Source: Forsythia viridissima (Eukaryota; Streptophyta; Magnoliopsida; Lamiales; Oleaceae). From it: a DNA stretch of 64,000 nt. Made by a program: the position numbers and the translations under genes. Every line of letters begins with the position of its first letter. The stretch's first letter is position 1. Below, one piece after another: positions 1 to 14,502 of the stretch. Under the pieces are notes generated by a model, which saw nothing but the letters and a program-made list of their open reading frames with translations, was not told the origin of the DNA and did not search any database. Location of the stretch: contig CM059046.1 of NCBI GenBank assembly GCA_030279155.1, positions 27,617,295 to 27,681,294 of the forward strand, given 5' to 3'.

Positions 1-56
1 TGACAATAATAAGATTTGAAGTAAAACTGACAATAATAAGATTTGACGTAAAACTG
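1..56. repeat. Two-copy 28-bp tandem repeat at window edge
   Basis: Positions 1-28 and 29-56 are the same 28-base unit with one difference. It lies in the intron, or upstream DNA, preceding the first visible exportin-7 exon. The whole stretch 1-982 shows no convincing exon: none of the exportin-7 N-terminal region can be read there. The acceptor at 981-982 shows that at least one upstream exon exists outside the window. Confidence 0.8.
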
Positions 57-982
57 TGACCCAAGAGTTTAGTAAGTTCAAATTTTAGAGCGACTGAAAC
101 ATGCAGAAGAGGAAGGAAATTATTCTAAGGGTTTCATACAGCTATATCTTCTTGTTTTCTAGGCTTTGGGTCTTTTTTTAGCTTTCCCACGTTTGTAAAC
201 CACATAGATTCTATTCTGAGTGGCTGGGTTTAAACGATGATGGTTTTGGTGGATTTTTTATCCATCTGTATTCTTCTCCCTGGTGTTTTATAGATTTTGT
301 CAGAAAGAGAAGTTAAGGTACCTTAATATAAAGCTGAAGCTCTTACTTTAATGGTGAGTGGCGAAATCAGTCCTGTTAGTACTTCTGGGCTGGGATTAGG
401 ATTTATGTAGAAAGATTTTTGGTACACCTTTACCACCAATTTGTTTGGTATCGTATGATCTAAGAATTCAACTAAAAGATGGATACGCATCTTCTGGGGT
501 TTCATGTGCAAATCTGATTTAGTGCCAATTTCTGAGCTCTGGCAATCCCTGTTAAACTGACTTCCAGTTGTCACGAGTTCTGTCGATAAAAGTTTGAAGT
601 TGGAATCTGCATGAAGAGTAGAACATATGTATAAACATGAAAGAGAGAGTTTAAATTGGCCTTTCATTCGGTGTACCAACAACAAAGGGAGATAAAATAT
701 GGAAGAATTTTTCAATGACTCTGAATTCTAATTCGAAGATTTTCAGAACCTTGATCTTTGGTTTTTTTGTAATGTTTTCCCTTTCTGCTCTTATGGTAAT
801 TCCTAATCATTTAGGCCTTCTATCTTATTGCTCTGGTGTTATAAACGTGGGTTGCTTGGCTTTCATTTGTTCTGCTTATGGGTCATTTCTTTGATTTTAT
901 ATAAGTTTCTTCATGTTGCAATTAAAGTTGTCTGTATGAAGTTGAGTTTCTGTGAGTGAGCAAGGTTGATGTTCTGTTGCAG

Positions 983-3900
983 TTATCCGAACTTGTAAAT
1001 ATGGAAGGCTACAGTGATTGGATACGTTTAGTTGCAGAGTTCACTTGCAAATCGTTGCTGTCCTGGCAGGTGAGCAGTTGGAAAGAATCTTTCATGAATT
1101 TGTGATATATATTTGTATGATTTTACTTGACTGTAGAAGGCATCCAGATGTGATATTGTCAATGTTGAAGCACTTTGAAAATTCTGCTTTCCTTCTACTT
1201 TTCTACATGTCTACGATTATGTTACATTCTCCACTGGAGACAGCACAATGTCAGTTTTTGCTCTAAAATGGATTTTAAGTTTGTGTCCTTTTGCAGTGGG
1301 CCAGCAGCAGTGTGTATTACCTTTTAGGGCTGTGGTCTAGGTTGGTCAGTTCTGTACCATACTTGAAAGGTGATGTACCTAGCTTACTTGATGAATTTGT
1401 GCCAAAGATCACCGAGGGTTTTATCACGTCAAGATTGGATTCTGCTCAGGTATGTTTTTAATCACATTAATGACTAGACTTCGATTAAAGTTTCTGAAAG
1501 TACAGTCTTGTCTGCTTCTCCTCGTCATTGTAGGCTGCGCTGCCAGATGATGTTTCAGAGCATCCATTAGACAATGTTGACCTTCTTCAAGATCAGTTGG
1601 ATTGCTTCCCTCATCTTTGTCGATTTCAAGTATGACCTTTCCTTTATACTCTCACCATTGCCTTTTATTTTATTATTATTTTCTTACTATATGTTGTATT
1701 TCACCTGTTGACCTATATGTGCTTCTTATTTCAGTATGAAAGCAGTAGCATGTTTCTTATAAATATCATGGAGCCCATTTTGCAAACATATGTGGTAAGC
1801 TGAAGATTCATTCAAGAATGGTTTTCTTTTTGTTGTATTCCTCGTTAGCTCCTGGGATTTTGAATATGCATACTGACAAATTTTTATTTTGGTCCTTTCC
1901 TAATAGGAAAAAGCGCAGCTCCAGGCTGGTGATACTAGTGACCTTTCTGTGGTTGAAGCCAAGCTTGCTTGGATTGTACATATAATAGCGGCTATTTTAA
2001 AAATAAAACAGAGTGTGGGGTCCAGGTAACCATAGTTAATTAGCAACAGATTATCTGTTTTAAATTTCTGAGCCTCTTATTTACAGCTCCAACTGACTCC
2101 TATGTCTACATTTCAGCGTTGAATCACAGGAAGTGATTGATGCAGAACTTTCTGCTCGTGCTTTGAGATTAGTAAATGTTGCTGATAGTGGATTGCACAG
2201 TCAGGTAAACCAGCAGGGAAATGAGAACTGTAATGTGGACTTCTAATCTTTCGATGAAGAAAAGCCTCTGCTTTCTATTGCTATTCCTTCTGTAGATTTC
2301 CAGGCTTCTACTTGTTTAAACTGGTTGTCCAATTACACGAACATATATCTGGGCATTAACTTTCTTCACGTGCAATTGGCAAATTAATCTACTACAAGGA
2401 CATGTTTTAGAAAGTGATTAATAGGTAAAAGATGTCAAAATCATCATGAGACTGCACATGCATGGTGATTTAGTCTTGTTGGGGTGCTTGCTCCATTTCA
2501 TAATTATTAATTACTTGGGCACCTTGGTGGTGACTGCTTTAGCCACAGGAACATGCATTTTGATAAGGAATATGAGTTGAATGATTGTGAAGGTTTTAAG
2601 GGGGAAAAGAGTTCTTTTTCTGTTAAGACCCAAACTTTGGTCAAAAGAAAATTTTGAAAATAAAAAATAAAAAAAACTTTTTGGTAGTGGTGGATATTAA
2701 ACTCAGGAATCAGAAAACAATATTCAACATTAAAATCTGAAGAAAGAAATGGGATGTTTACAGGAAAGACAAGCATTAGGTGTGAGAACTATTATCTTGG
2801 AATACATTGGACAGAAACAAATTACTTGGGTAATAGCACACTAGAGCTTTACAGCAATGTGGAAATTTGTTTGTATAGATACAAATGGTCTTGAAAAAGG
2901 ACATTCTGTAACTAATAATACCCTTGTGCTGGTAGAGATATTGGGTGCTAGAGATTGACAGGTTAGCATATGGCTTTGTAAGTAGCGCTCTTGTGATGGT
3001 AGATGAATGTCTATGATTCGACTTTTTATAATCACAAGTCACTCTCCTGGATTATTCGTGAGTTGGACATATAGAAGTCTCATAACCATGTGGCAGACAT
3101 TTCTTATAGTCTGTTAAAGAAAAGTGAAGGTCAATGCTGTTTTTTGCTATGTTTGTGCTGAATTTCAAAGGCACGCGTAACAACCCTTTTTTTCCTTTTG
3201 GTTTGTTTCTGTTGAGAGTGAAAGCTTTGAATGAATGTGGCGTTAGATTTAAACTAGATGAAGAGGGAGCATAGATATGCAGAATGTCATCTTTATTTGG
3301 ATAATATCTTATGTTTGTGGGATTTACTATCCATTTCTTTGCTTTTTAATTGCCTTGGCCGCCTAAGAATATGGAATGAGTATTTTGATCATGAAGCCAG
3401 TCCAGCTATCAAATATTTTCCAGAATCGTGAAAAATTAGCATCTAGGTGTGCTGTGGACCTTTGCCCATGTGGAAGCAAGTGAATAAGTTCTATTTCCCT
3501 CTGTATCTGATCAAGTGCATATTTGGAATGGAGACATCGTTAGAGACCACTTTGGAACATAATTTTAGATGCACATGAAGGCTAGAATTTACATGTAAAT
3601 TAAATGATTTGAACATCAAGAAGATTTCCCTTCAAAACGGTTGGTTTTTGATGATATTGGATAGTCTGGTGATGAGACGGTCTTCTTTCTTATCTGTAAG
3701 TAGGAAATAATCTAGTTTATCTTGATTTCAGTTTGGAGAATATCCTGTTTTTCCTTCAGTAACTTCTACTGAAAACTTCGACTCCCTAGCATAGAGAGGT
3801 AGGTTCAACATTAATCCTGGTCAATACAAGAGAGGAGAAGGTGGAGGTGGCACTGATTGAACCACAATTAAGGGAGCATTGGCTTAGGTGGTTAGGACAT

Positions 3901-6900
3901 GTTTTGCGTAGACCTAAAGAGGATCATATTCACAAGCGTGATGCAGTGTTGTAGAATAGGTTAAAAGCAGGAGGGTTAGACCAAAACTAACATTGCCTGC
4001 CAGCTGTGGTGCTAAGTATCTAGCTGCATTGAAGCTAGGAATGAACTGAATAGTGGTGAAAAAGGATTCATATAGTTGAGTTGGATGGGCTTATCAAAAA
4101 CCTGACTTTGTGTTTTTCTCTCTGTTTGAAACTGAACACCCCAGTTCGAGGAAGCCTTTGAAAGTATGATCTATGAATAGTTATCTTTGCCGTTTCACCC
4201 CTTACTGTAATTTGGGTCAGTATTGGAAAGAGGTAAAGACGAGAGTGGGCTCTTTCATTTGAATTTTGAAATGATACTCTATCATTTTTAGTAAGGATGA
4301 TTTGGAAAGAACAGTTTAGCATCTGAAATAGGAAAGGAGTGTATGCATCTTGAGAAATGGAAGCTAGTGGAATCATCATTACATTTCATGCATGGTAGCT
4401 GAAGTTTAGCATTGATCCTACTTGAAAACATCCTCCAAATCAGTGTTTCTTCCTAAAAGGTTATCTTGTCGCAATCTTTTTTCCCCTTATATCCTCTCAA
4501 GCTCAAACACCATCTCTTCTCTTAACAATTTTTTTCATGAATTGGAACTTCATTAAAATTTGTCTACTCAAATACAAAACAGAAGCCAAAGCCAAAATCT
4601 TCTTATGATCCAAATCAGTTGTAACAGTCAACTTCATTATAGTTATTGTTTTTTATATGCACTTTCTTTTTATTGTGTGTTTACAGATTTAGCTAATTGA
4701 TTTTATCATTATTATTATGAAGATACAGAAAGAAAAAAAAATTTGCTGTTCTATTACAGCTTTCCTTTAGTTTAAAATTTTTCTGGAAGATCTGTATGGA
4801 AAAACGTTGCTTAAAAAACCTTAAAACTCTTCAGTTAAGGATTTAAGTTTCTTTAGTTAGATTATACGTCATAATAATTCTTGTAACATCTTCAGTGGAA
4901 TGCTGAAGCGTGCTTAAAATACTTTTTGTGCTTGTCAGAGATATGGTGAAATAAGCAAACAAAGACTTGATCGTGCGATTCTCACCTTTTTCCAGCATTT
5001 TAGGAAATCTTATGTGGGTGACCATGCTATGCATTCATCAAAGGTAATATAACTTCTCATTTTATAAAGCTTCGTTTATTATTTGCATACTTGACACTTG
5101 TTTGTTTTATTACAGCAGTTATATGCCCGATTATCTGACCTTCTTGGACTCCATGACCATCTTCTATTGTTGGACTTTTTTGTCCGAAAACTTGCTACCA
5201 ACCTCAAGTGTTACACAGAGGTAATATTTTACTCTTGCATCCCATTGCTGGTATTGTTTACGGAATTTGTACGGTATCTCAGTTTGTTCTTAAACGCAGA
5301 GTGAGGAAGTTATTGATCATACTTTGAGTTTGTTCTTGGAATTGGCATCTGGGTATGATTGCTTGTGTTGTATTTTGTACATCAGAATTATTTTCATCTT
5401 CTACAGAGAGCTTTATGCATTTGTGGGATCATTTTCTTTTCTTGCAGTTATATGACAGGAAAGCTACTTCTCAAGTTGGATGCCGTCAAATTCATACTTT
5501 TACATCACCATGTAAGTGCAACCGATGTGTTTTCCCTTCAGTTTTATTGTCCATTTATTTCGGGGGCAAAGCTTTCTAATTATGCAGTATATTCACCGTA
5601 TCCTTATTTATACCCTCTTCCTGGATTCCTGACTTCAGAAGGAGAATTTTCCATTTCTGGAAGAGTACAGATGCTCTCGGAGCAGAACAACATTTTATTA
5701 CACTATCGGCTGCTTAATCTTCATGGAGGACAGTACTGTTCTGTTTAAGCCGTCAATGGATCCTCTACTGCAAGTATAGCTCTCTTTTTGTGCATGTGTG
5801 CGATTGAAGTTCTTTCATTTTCTTTGATTAAACACCTGCTGCTATATTTGATAATAACTTCAATGTTATCAGCTAATTACTTATCTTAAAGACAGTAATG
5901 CTAGATTATTTGGACCAAAGAATCATGCTTCTGTGGAAACTGTCTTATAAATAACATAATATGATGAAATAATTGCAGCAGGACATGTTTAATTGAAAAC
6001 AAAATTGAGAAAAGCAAGTTAAACTTGCATTACAATTAACAAAATGAAATGTTTGTGAAGTGACGTTTACCCTCTGGTGCTTTATCATGAATATCCATTG
6101 ACTTCTTAAAGAACTATTCTTGGTGGTAAGTAATATCTCTTTTGCCTGTAGAAGGGTTTACTAGTTGTATCCATATATAAGGAATTCAGAATCACAAAAA
6201 ATATTTTAACATATTTCTCTATTTGCTACGGTGAACTGTTAGGTTGACGTAGTTAATAGCATTATTTTAGGTAACAAGACAATTTTCTCCCTTGAAATGT
6301 TTGCAAATGGCAGACTGGTTGGTTCTTTGGTATTGATTAATTTAATCCTGATTTTTAGATAGGCCAAATGTTATCCAACTTCCATGACAGAATAAATTTG
6401 AAGGATTCTGATGTATTGCTACATCAGAGAAAAAAGGGAAAAAATAGAAGAAAAGAATAGAAGTTATTTTTTCTCGTTCATCCAGACAACTGCTATTGTT
6501 GCCATTTGAAATTTCAATAGATCTGCTGTTCTTAGTTGCCATAGTTTCCGTCATTAATGAGTTTTATCACATTTTCTTGGGTGCCATTCAGGTTTTCATT
6601 TATTTGGAATCAACACCTGAGACAATGTTTCGAACTGAGTCGGTGAAATATGCATTAATTGGGTTGATGAGAGATCTTAGAGGAATAGCAATGGCCACAA
6701 ATAGGTAAGTGCATATTGTTTATGAGTTCTATTTGTTGATGGTTTTTACCATATCTTGCATCATCTGTCTCTTCATTGTTTTTCAGTCGCAGAACTTATG
6801 GGCTTCTTTTTGATTGGATTTATCCTGCTCACATGCCTATTCTTTTAAGGGGCATCTCACATTGGGCCGATACACCAGAGGTTATTTGACCGACTTAATC

Positions 6901-9900
6901 CTTGTAGTTACTTGATGTTTCACTTTCTTTTTGTTTCCTTTATTTTCTTTTAGTTTAGTGCTTGATAGTCATCAATTTTAAATTCCTTTAAACCAGTTTA
7001 ATGGTCATTTAAATGAAATCTCATTTTGCTACAATATACAGGATTGCTAAAATTTATACATCTATCAGAGAAGTATACTGCCAGAAAAATGATAGTCCTG
7101 CCAGTTCATATTTTCCTCAAAAGATCTTATTGCCCTTATAGGAATCAATTGCAAAAGTGTAGTTAAATCTGTACAAGACAATATCACCTCCCTTGTCACC
7201 TGCTTGCTAATGTCCACTTCAATTCCTCTTCAGTCAGATACATTCTCAGTCAGTTGATTTGATGATGGTAGAGTGAAGAACTGAGACAAAGAAGAGAGAA
7301 GAATTTTGAATGCTGGAGAGAAGGAGGGAGAATAACTGTGCTCAAATTATCTATATTATTAAAAAAAACTAGCTCTATTTATACTAAAAGTTCTAATAAA
7401 AAAGCAAAGTTGTCGAGTGCAACACATGAGAGTATGACATAAGTGATCCTGCAGCCAGGATTCTCCAGAACAGGAAGGGTTAGGGTTAATAACATTTTAG
7501 TTTGAGAAGGGAAACAAAGGCGTAGTACTATTGATTGCCAACAGAGTGATTACATTCTGCTTCTGTCATTACCAAGGGTCGGTCGTATACGGAAGTTTTT
7601 TTATTATTATAATTTTGGCAATTTAGTTATGCAGGAGATTGGGTTATGAAAACATAATTTTGGCAATTTTAACTAATAACATTGTTTAAACAATGGAATA
7701 TTTTCTAGAATAACACAAGCTCCTTTGAAGATAGTCCTTTATATTACTTTTTCTTGATTATCCTATTTTCTGCATCATTCTTTCATGTTTGCTTTTTCTT
7801 CGGCCTTATAATTCTTCTCACTAGGGATGTTTGCTTCATTTCTTTAACCTTTTTCCTTCATTTTGTAACTTGATCAAACTCTATTGCAAAATGTTCAGAA
7901 CCCTCCAAATATTGTTGAATTGGGCACAGTTTTAGCAAAATCTTTTTTAGTAGATTATGATACCAATTGAAGCAATAGAAGCCAATCTTATGATGATGTA
8001 TAGAAAGGTTTTTATTTTATTTATCCTGTAAATGTAAACCTGGCAAGTGATTTTTGTAGGTGACGACACCATTGCTGAAATTTATGGCTGAGTTTGTGTT
8101 GAACAAAGCTCAACGTTTGACTTTTGATACTTCGTCTCCAAACGGCATACTTCTTTTCAGAGAAGTTAGCAAAATACTTGTTGCATTTGGCTCAAAAATT
8201 TTGACTCTTCCAAATGTTACCGATGTCTATTCCTTCAAATACAAGGGAATATGGATTTCCTTGACTATTCTTTCTAGAGGTAAATATCGTTGGCCTTATG
8301 TTTAGAATAACCACTAAGCAGTACTCTCTAATATAATATGATCTTTATAATGGCATGCCCCTTTGTTGGTCACCCTTTTGAGATGATTTCTGTGTTTTAC
8401 AAATTACTTTTTTATATTGACATGGTAAATCATATTGTGCCATAAGGGAAAACACTGATGCCCATGTAATTGTGTCTTTTTTTTTTTGGGTGGAAGTTTC
8501 AGTTGTCACACATCGGTCCGTTGGTTGCCCTATTTTGCTAGATTTTTATCGGCACTACTTCATAATATAGTGTCCTTCCTATTCCGTTTTGAATGATCCG
8601 ACATTTAGTTTACTAATGAAATCACATCCTCCTTAGCTCATGTGGAACTCTTTACATGAAATTGCTCGGGTGGGGCGGGTGGGTGGGGAGAACAAGCTGA
8701 AATGATCTCCAATAATCTTATTTATGGAAAATCATGAAACTGAAACCCCAAAGAGTTACTATACCACACAAAATATTTGCTGTGCATCTCAAGTTTGTAA
8801 ATTTCCTTGGTAAAAGCTGCAAGCATTGGTTGACCTTGTTGGTATGCTTGAAGCTTACAAAATATTTTCTGTGCATCACAAGTTTGTAAATTGCCTTGGT
8901 AACAGCTGTAAGCATTGGTTGTCCTTGTTGGTTGCTTGAAGCTTACAAGAAACTACAGAAAGAAATAGACGATGAATGCAATAGTGTGTGCATCTTTGAC
9001 AAGGCAAATGGAAGTGATGTTAGTGTGAACTGTGAAGCTTGAGTTGGGGGTGAGCTAATTGGCGGTACGAGGGTGAGGAAAGAGGATGTGGGAAGTGAAG
9101 AATTGGGTTTGTGCGAGGGGGCAGAGTGAAGACTACAAAACGTACTTAGTGGAGACAGTTGTTTTGGACGTAGAGGAAAGATAGACGGTTTTAGGGTAAT
9201 TAAAGGGAAATACAAGGGTGGTGATTTTCCGCTAGGGGGATTGGTTTAGAGGGTGAATATATGAGGAGAGAAGTTTCAGTGAAATGTCTTGGCCCATCCA
9301 CACATCATTTAAGGAAACATTTAGTCTATTTTAATATATCAAAGTCAACCAAGCAGCTCAACCTTGATAAAACTTGACCTAGATGGATCCATTCTTGAAG
9401 AGGAATAGCTCATGAGCATCTTGATTTGTTTGCTCCTGAGGTATTGAAATGACTTGCATGCACCAGGTGAAGTTGCAATAAACGCATTGTTAGAGTATAA
9501 TAAAACAGTTGTTTAAATGCTTATGATAATTATAATTGATTGTCTCCCCCAGTTCCTTTTTTGAGATCGTCACAGGGTTGCATGAAGTAGTTAGTTAGTT
9601 TTGTTTCAGTCCATTACTGGAGATATATCTTGGATCCATAGTTTAATTTGATATTTACATCTTTATGAGTGCAACATTTTAACTGTTACAGTGCTTTTCT
9701 GTCGTCATTGGTCAAAGATGCTATCTAAATGTTATATTATTTTCTGACTTTTAAAGTCTTTCCTCCCAATGACAGCTCTTGCTGGAAACTACGTGAACTT
9801 TGGCGTGTTTGAACTTTATGGGGATCGAGCACTCTCTGATGCACTTGATATTGCACTGAAGCTGACACTGGCAATTCCTCTGGCTGATATCTTGGCTTAC

Positions 9901-12900
9901 AGGAAGGTTTGTAAATACTACTTATGCACTCTGGTAGTGTTTGTAGCATTTGATTAAAATGTTGTAGCTTTACCAACTTCTTTTGCCTCTACAGCATGTA
10001 TTTGCCTTTCTACAGGCATATGTACTGATCCACTTGTATGAAATAAAGACAGGGAGGATTGGAAGATTGTTTTTTGAGGGGGCTGTGTGTGTGCGTCTTG
10101 GTCTTCGTCTCTGCCTTACCCAAATTATAGGCCACTGTGTCTCTTGAAACTACCAAAAGATCAGAAGAACCTAGCGCATTTCCAACAATTTTTCCCCATA
10201 GAATCTGTTGTTTTTAATGTTTGAGAAGATAGCATAGACACAAGTTTCACAACTCTAACCATAGAGAAGTGCACCTTTTTATTTCATTAAGATACCAGCA
10301 TATTCTAATTCTCTATAACATTGTAATTGATAAAGTGCTCTCTGTAGCTGAGCCTAATTAGAGAGAGAAACTAATAAGATCGTAAAGGTTCTGTTACAAC
10401 TATGTCCTGAAGAAAGGGATGGAAGAGTAATTTTCTCCCCCGATGACTTAACATGCTTGCCGATAGTTATTCTACAGGATAACTTTTTTATTTTTCTAGA
10501 ATGAGCATGTATAATTAACCCTTTTGGTTTAGTGGTGCATTTTGTGGCCAACGCAAGAATCTCTGTTCTGTTTGGACCAGTGGTGAAGTACTTTTGACAC
10601 TTCAAAAATATCTATTGCAATGTACTTTGTTCTATATTTTGTCTACTAGTAATGCTTATGTTTGTTGAAGACGAAGTTATCAAAACTGATTACAGTTGGT
10701 GAGGTTGTTTAAACAGATCTTCTCTTTTGGTGCAGTTAACACGAGCTTACTTTGCATTTTTGGAGGTTCTATTCAACAGCCATAATGTTTTTGTGCTCAA
10801 TCTTGAGACAAACACCTTCATCCGTATAGTTGGTTCGCTTGAGTCAGGTCTTAAAGCTCTTGACAGTGGTATATCCTCACAGGTATCCTTTGATGAATAC
10901 ATCCCTGATGGTAGTTCATCAAACTATTGCTGCATATATTTTGCTTTCTGCAACTGCACGTCATGAACTATAAATCCATTTTACTTCAGCTGCTATTTCT
11001 GCGTGTCTGTTTTGTGTATGTGTGTTTCATGCATGAAGGTAGCACGTTGCAACTTCGTGCCTGTTTGGTTTTGCTAAAAATCAACTTTTTAGCAGTTTTT
11101 GATAAAAGTTGAAAATGTGTGGTTGAAAAGTTGATAAAAGCTGTGAGTCCCATGAAATGTGTGGTTAAAATTAATTGTTGACATTGACTCAAATTTTTAT
11201 CTACTTTTTAAGTAAAACCAAACAAAGGCTTCATATGGTTGAATTGAATCACTAGGACGTGATCGTTTGCTGGTCCATTAGTTTAATTATTTTTACAATT
11301 AACCTTGTAGGCAGTGGGCACTGCGATTTTTCTGAATTAGACCTTAACTAAGACAACCTTATAATGTTGGAGGAGACTGGATCCTTTTGCATCCTTTGAA
11401 AGAAGAATTCAAAGGACGTACAATTTCTTAATTAGGAAATAGTATGCTGTAAGAGAAGCCTGCCTTGCGAAAGGGTCAAGGTTGCAGTTTTCACTTTTCT
11501 TGGTGCAAAAATGGTTTTTTTCTTCTTCAAGAATTACAAGCTAAGATTGTGATGGCTTTAATTTGTTAACTGAAAAGAGAGCTATAACTCTATTACGTGT
11601 CTGGAAAGTAAACTTTGAATTATCCTTCTGTGTTCCAATCATTTCACATATTACTAAGAAGTGTGTATAGGCTTGGTTGAGGCCATAGAAAAAATTCCCT
11701 CTCTGACAATTTAAGCGTTTCAATGAGATGGCCATTAGAGATGGTATCAAAGCATTTAAGGTCACAGTTTCCCGTGCTTGATACACTAGTAAAACGTAAG
11801 TTTTCTTATATCACTAATACAGCCAATGATGATACTGCATGGTGTATGTTGCTCAATTTAATGTCTTAGAGCTGCTACAGATTACTGCCTCAAAATATAT
11901 TAAATGTTTTACAGCACTGTATCCTTTTTCATTTTCTTTAATCTTATTAAAGCCATCGTGCAGCTGCATGGGTTTCATTTGACCGGTTGAAGTTTCAGGC
12001 CTTTTTTTGGTTACTCTTTTTATTAAAGTAGATGATTCTCTTCTTGATACGCATTAGAATTAAAAATTATCTCATGGTCATGCTTACAAAGTTCAACTTT
12101 TTTATTGTGTGTCAGTGTGCATCTGCAATTGATAACTTGGCTGCTTTCTATTTCAACAACATAACTATGGGGGATGCGCCTACTTCACCAGCTGCAATTA
12201 ATCTTGCCAGGAACCTTGCAGAATGCCCCAGATTGCTTCCAGAAGTAAGTGATGGATTCTTAGCATAAGCTTTTTGTTGTGCATCAGTTCTCATGTTGTC
12301 AGAAGACTACCCTTATTTTTCACTGTGGCAACGAGTACATTTGCTTCAAAATTTGTTTGCTCCTAGTTTCTATTATCATCTGGATTCTTCTACAGTAGTG
12401 GGGGTAGAAAGTGCATGCTGAATTCTTTTCCTAGGCTAGTATACAAATTGTTTATATTGGTTTCAATCAATGAGGAACTACATGCTGAGTTTATGTTGAT
12501 GGTGTCTCTACCACGTACCTGGAATTGACTTTTGAGGCATCATTAATTAAATGTCTATATAATACTTCGTCATGCAAGGATGGACATTCTACCCTATTGC
12601 TGGCTAATATTGATTGTTGACTCTAAATGGCATGACTCTATAAATTGCTCATGATCTGTACATGCACTTAAACAAATGTAAAGTTTTTGCAATGTTAAAT
12701 CACATGCCATTCTTGCACATATCATTAAAATCTACTCCACTTGATCAAAAGGAACAAGGGAATTATGATAAAAGATGCTCTATGCATGAATACTTGTGTA
12801 CCAGATGGAAGCTACTGAGCAACCTGTCTGGTAATTCAAGGGCTTCCATATGTGGTACTCTCTCCATTCCATAAAGGTTGTCAGGGTGATATTTTTCAAC

Positions 12901-14502
12901 AAAATCAGAGAAGTCAAAAAACTGTTTCTTTTTCTTCAGGGGCAGAGTAGGAAATAAATTAAGGAATGGTTTGACTTCTGGTATAAGGCAAGTATTTTTG
13001 GACCAGTAAAAGTATTAAACTAGACATCCTTTGTGGGACACAGAGAGTATGAACAATTGCATGAATACGGGCAATTTAGCTTGCATTTGGATCCCTTACC
13101 TGTCACGCGGATCACACTCTTTGTAGCAGAAGATTCTTATGTTTTCTTATTCTGATGAATAATATCCCAATGTTAGTTTTTGCTGAAAATGTTAATCCTG
13201 GCTTTTCATGTTATGACGCATTCAAATAAACTTGTCTTTGTGCTTTCATATGTTAATCTAGCTTTTGGCTTCCCTTTTCAGATACTCAAAACTCTCTTTG
13301 AGATTGTTTTATTTGAGGACTGTGGCAATCAATGGAGTCTTAGCAGGCCAATGTTGAGCTTGATACTCATAAACGAGCAGGTGATTATTGTTGGGTATTC
13401 TTTTTTTTTTTTTTTTTTTGAAGCTTGTTTTCTAGGGAAATAACTTTTAATTATTGTTAGACATCTAACATATTATATAGTTGGGCGTGCTGACATAAGA
13501 AACTAAGATGGATTCGTGATAAAACAGGAAAAGAGAGTGAGAAATGAGCTGTGCGTTTTAGTTTCTGTTAAGAATTTCTTCTCATTTGCTTTGAATTAAA
13601 CCATACTTGGCAATGGATCTAAAGGACAATGATATGTGTGCAGATGTTTACGGACTTGAAAGCTCAAATTTTGGCTTCTCAGGTAAATCTCTATGCTATA
13701 TTACCACTCTGACAATGTTGGCATTTGGCAATACCGCAATAGTCATCTATTTATTAGCGCCTACAATTGCAGAGCACTGATTAGTTTCTATTTATTATCA
13801 TGGCTATTACAGTTCTTCAGGTAGATTGTCAATCTGAATTTATCCATCTTTAAAACTGGTTGCCAAGAAATACTGAATTCTTAGCCAATTCAAACTGAAA
13901 TTTCTGTAGAGATGATGCATTTTCTTTTGGAACTAGTTTGGCAATATCAGTAGTTCTGTTATTTCAATGTTTTTCTATGGCACTGAGTTACCTGTATGGA
14001 GCATTATAGCATTGTGAGGATTCTAAATATTAAGCTAAGGAGAGAAGAAAAATTAACCAACTTCTGAATTATTCCAAGTAATGAATATCCTTCCGCAGCT
14101 GTGCTCAACAATATGAAGGGCTGGGTTACAAATCTTGTATCTTATGCAGAAAGTGTAATTATTGTTGCTGGAGAGAAGGAATTATTTGCTGAAGCTTTTG
14201 GGAATTCTTTGTATCTGTTACGCTTATGTTCACAAGCTATCTGCATTGTTTCGTTTTCAGCACGTATAATGCGAGCTGTTATATGTACTCCTTGGTGAAA
14301 CTATAGTTATTCAGCCTATGTCCCTATACGTTCCCAAAGTGATCACATATTTTGTAATTTGCAGCCGGCTGATCAACATCAGCGCCTTGCACTGTGTTTT
14401 GACAAATTGATGGCCGACATTACTCGAAGCTTGGATTCAAAGAACAGGGATAAGTTTACCCAAAATCTGACCATATTTAGGCACGACTTCCGTGTGAAGT
14501 AG
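983..14502 (+). CDS. XPO7: Exportin-7 (XPO7/RanBP16 family), C-terminal about 724 residues, 20 exons
   Basis: Importin-beta superfamily nuclear transport receptor built of HEAT repeats, expected to shuttle cargo through nuclear pores with Ran-GTP. Exons read in phase: 983-1069, 1297-1449, 1534-1629, 1735-1794, 1907-2025, 2117-2204, 4939-5043, 5116-5220, 5300-5352, 5448-5511, 5639-5773, 6592-6704, 6787-6880, 8060-8279, 9776-9906, 10736-10882, 12116-12244, 13282-13380, 13644-13682, 14365-14502 (TAG). They total 2175 nt, 724 codons plus stop. All junctions are GT-AG and keep frame. Family-typical blocks are visible: WASSSVYYLLGLWSRL, EISKQRLDRAILTFF, KYALIGLMRDLRGIAMAT, NGILLFREVSK and the C-terminus ending FRHDFRVK. 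Plant exportin-7 is about 1050 residues, so the N-terminal third (Ran-binding end) is off the left edge. No frameshift or stop interrupts the exons. The plant protein resembles Arabidopsis AT5G06120 by memory. Family assignment is very secure; cargo is not inferable. Confidence 0.93.
3841..3948 (+). mobile_element. LINE (non-LTR retrotransposon) reverse-transcriptase tail, remnant
   Basis: Thirty-six open codons in the 2.7-kb sixth visible exportin-7 intron read VEVALIEPQLREHWLRWLGH then VLRRPKEDH. The REHWLRWLGHVLRRP pattern is the typical 3' part of plant LINE reverse-transcriptase reading frames (R-x-N/H-x-L-R-W-x-G-H-V). Stops follow soon after, so it is dead. Boundaries of the whole insertion could not be set. 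Confidence 0.7.
8768..8949. repeat. Two-copy 89-bp tandem duplication in an exportin-7 intron
   Basis: Units start at 8768 and 8857 with a period of 89 bases and differ at only a handful of positions. The repeat lies in the intron 8280-9775. No coding or transposon signature was recognised in it. Confidence 0.85.
11057..11229. mobile_element. Tourist-like (PIF/Harbinger-type) MITE in an exportin-7 intron
   Basis: Ends are inverted: GCCTGTTTGGTTTT on the left and AAAACCAAACAAAGGC on the right, the common plant 'GGCCTGTTTGG' Tourist terminus. TTC sits immediately outside both ends (11054-11056 and 11230-11232), a plausible 3-bp target duplication. The body carries complementary TTTTTAGC/AAAGTTG-type stretches. 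It is non-coding and sits between exons 10736-10882 and 12116-12244. Confidence 0.7.

Noticed and set aside
8943..9215. 90-codon minus-strand frame rich in Ser, Pro and Leu
   Set aside because: Lies within an exportin-7 intron and reads the complement of a G/A-rich stretch; no domain seen.
14101..14298. Open frame just before the last exportin-7 exon that might be an extra exon
   Set aside because: The flanking exons 13644-13682 and 14365-14502 join in frame and match the family without it.
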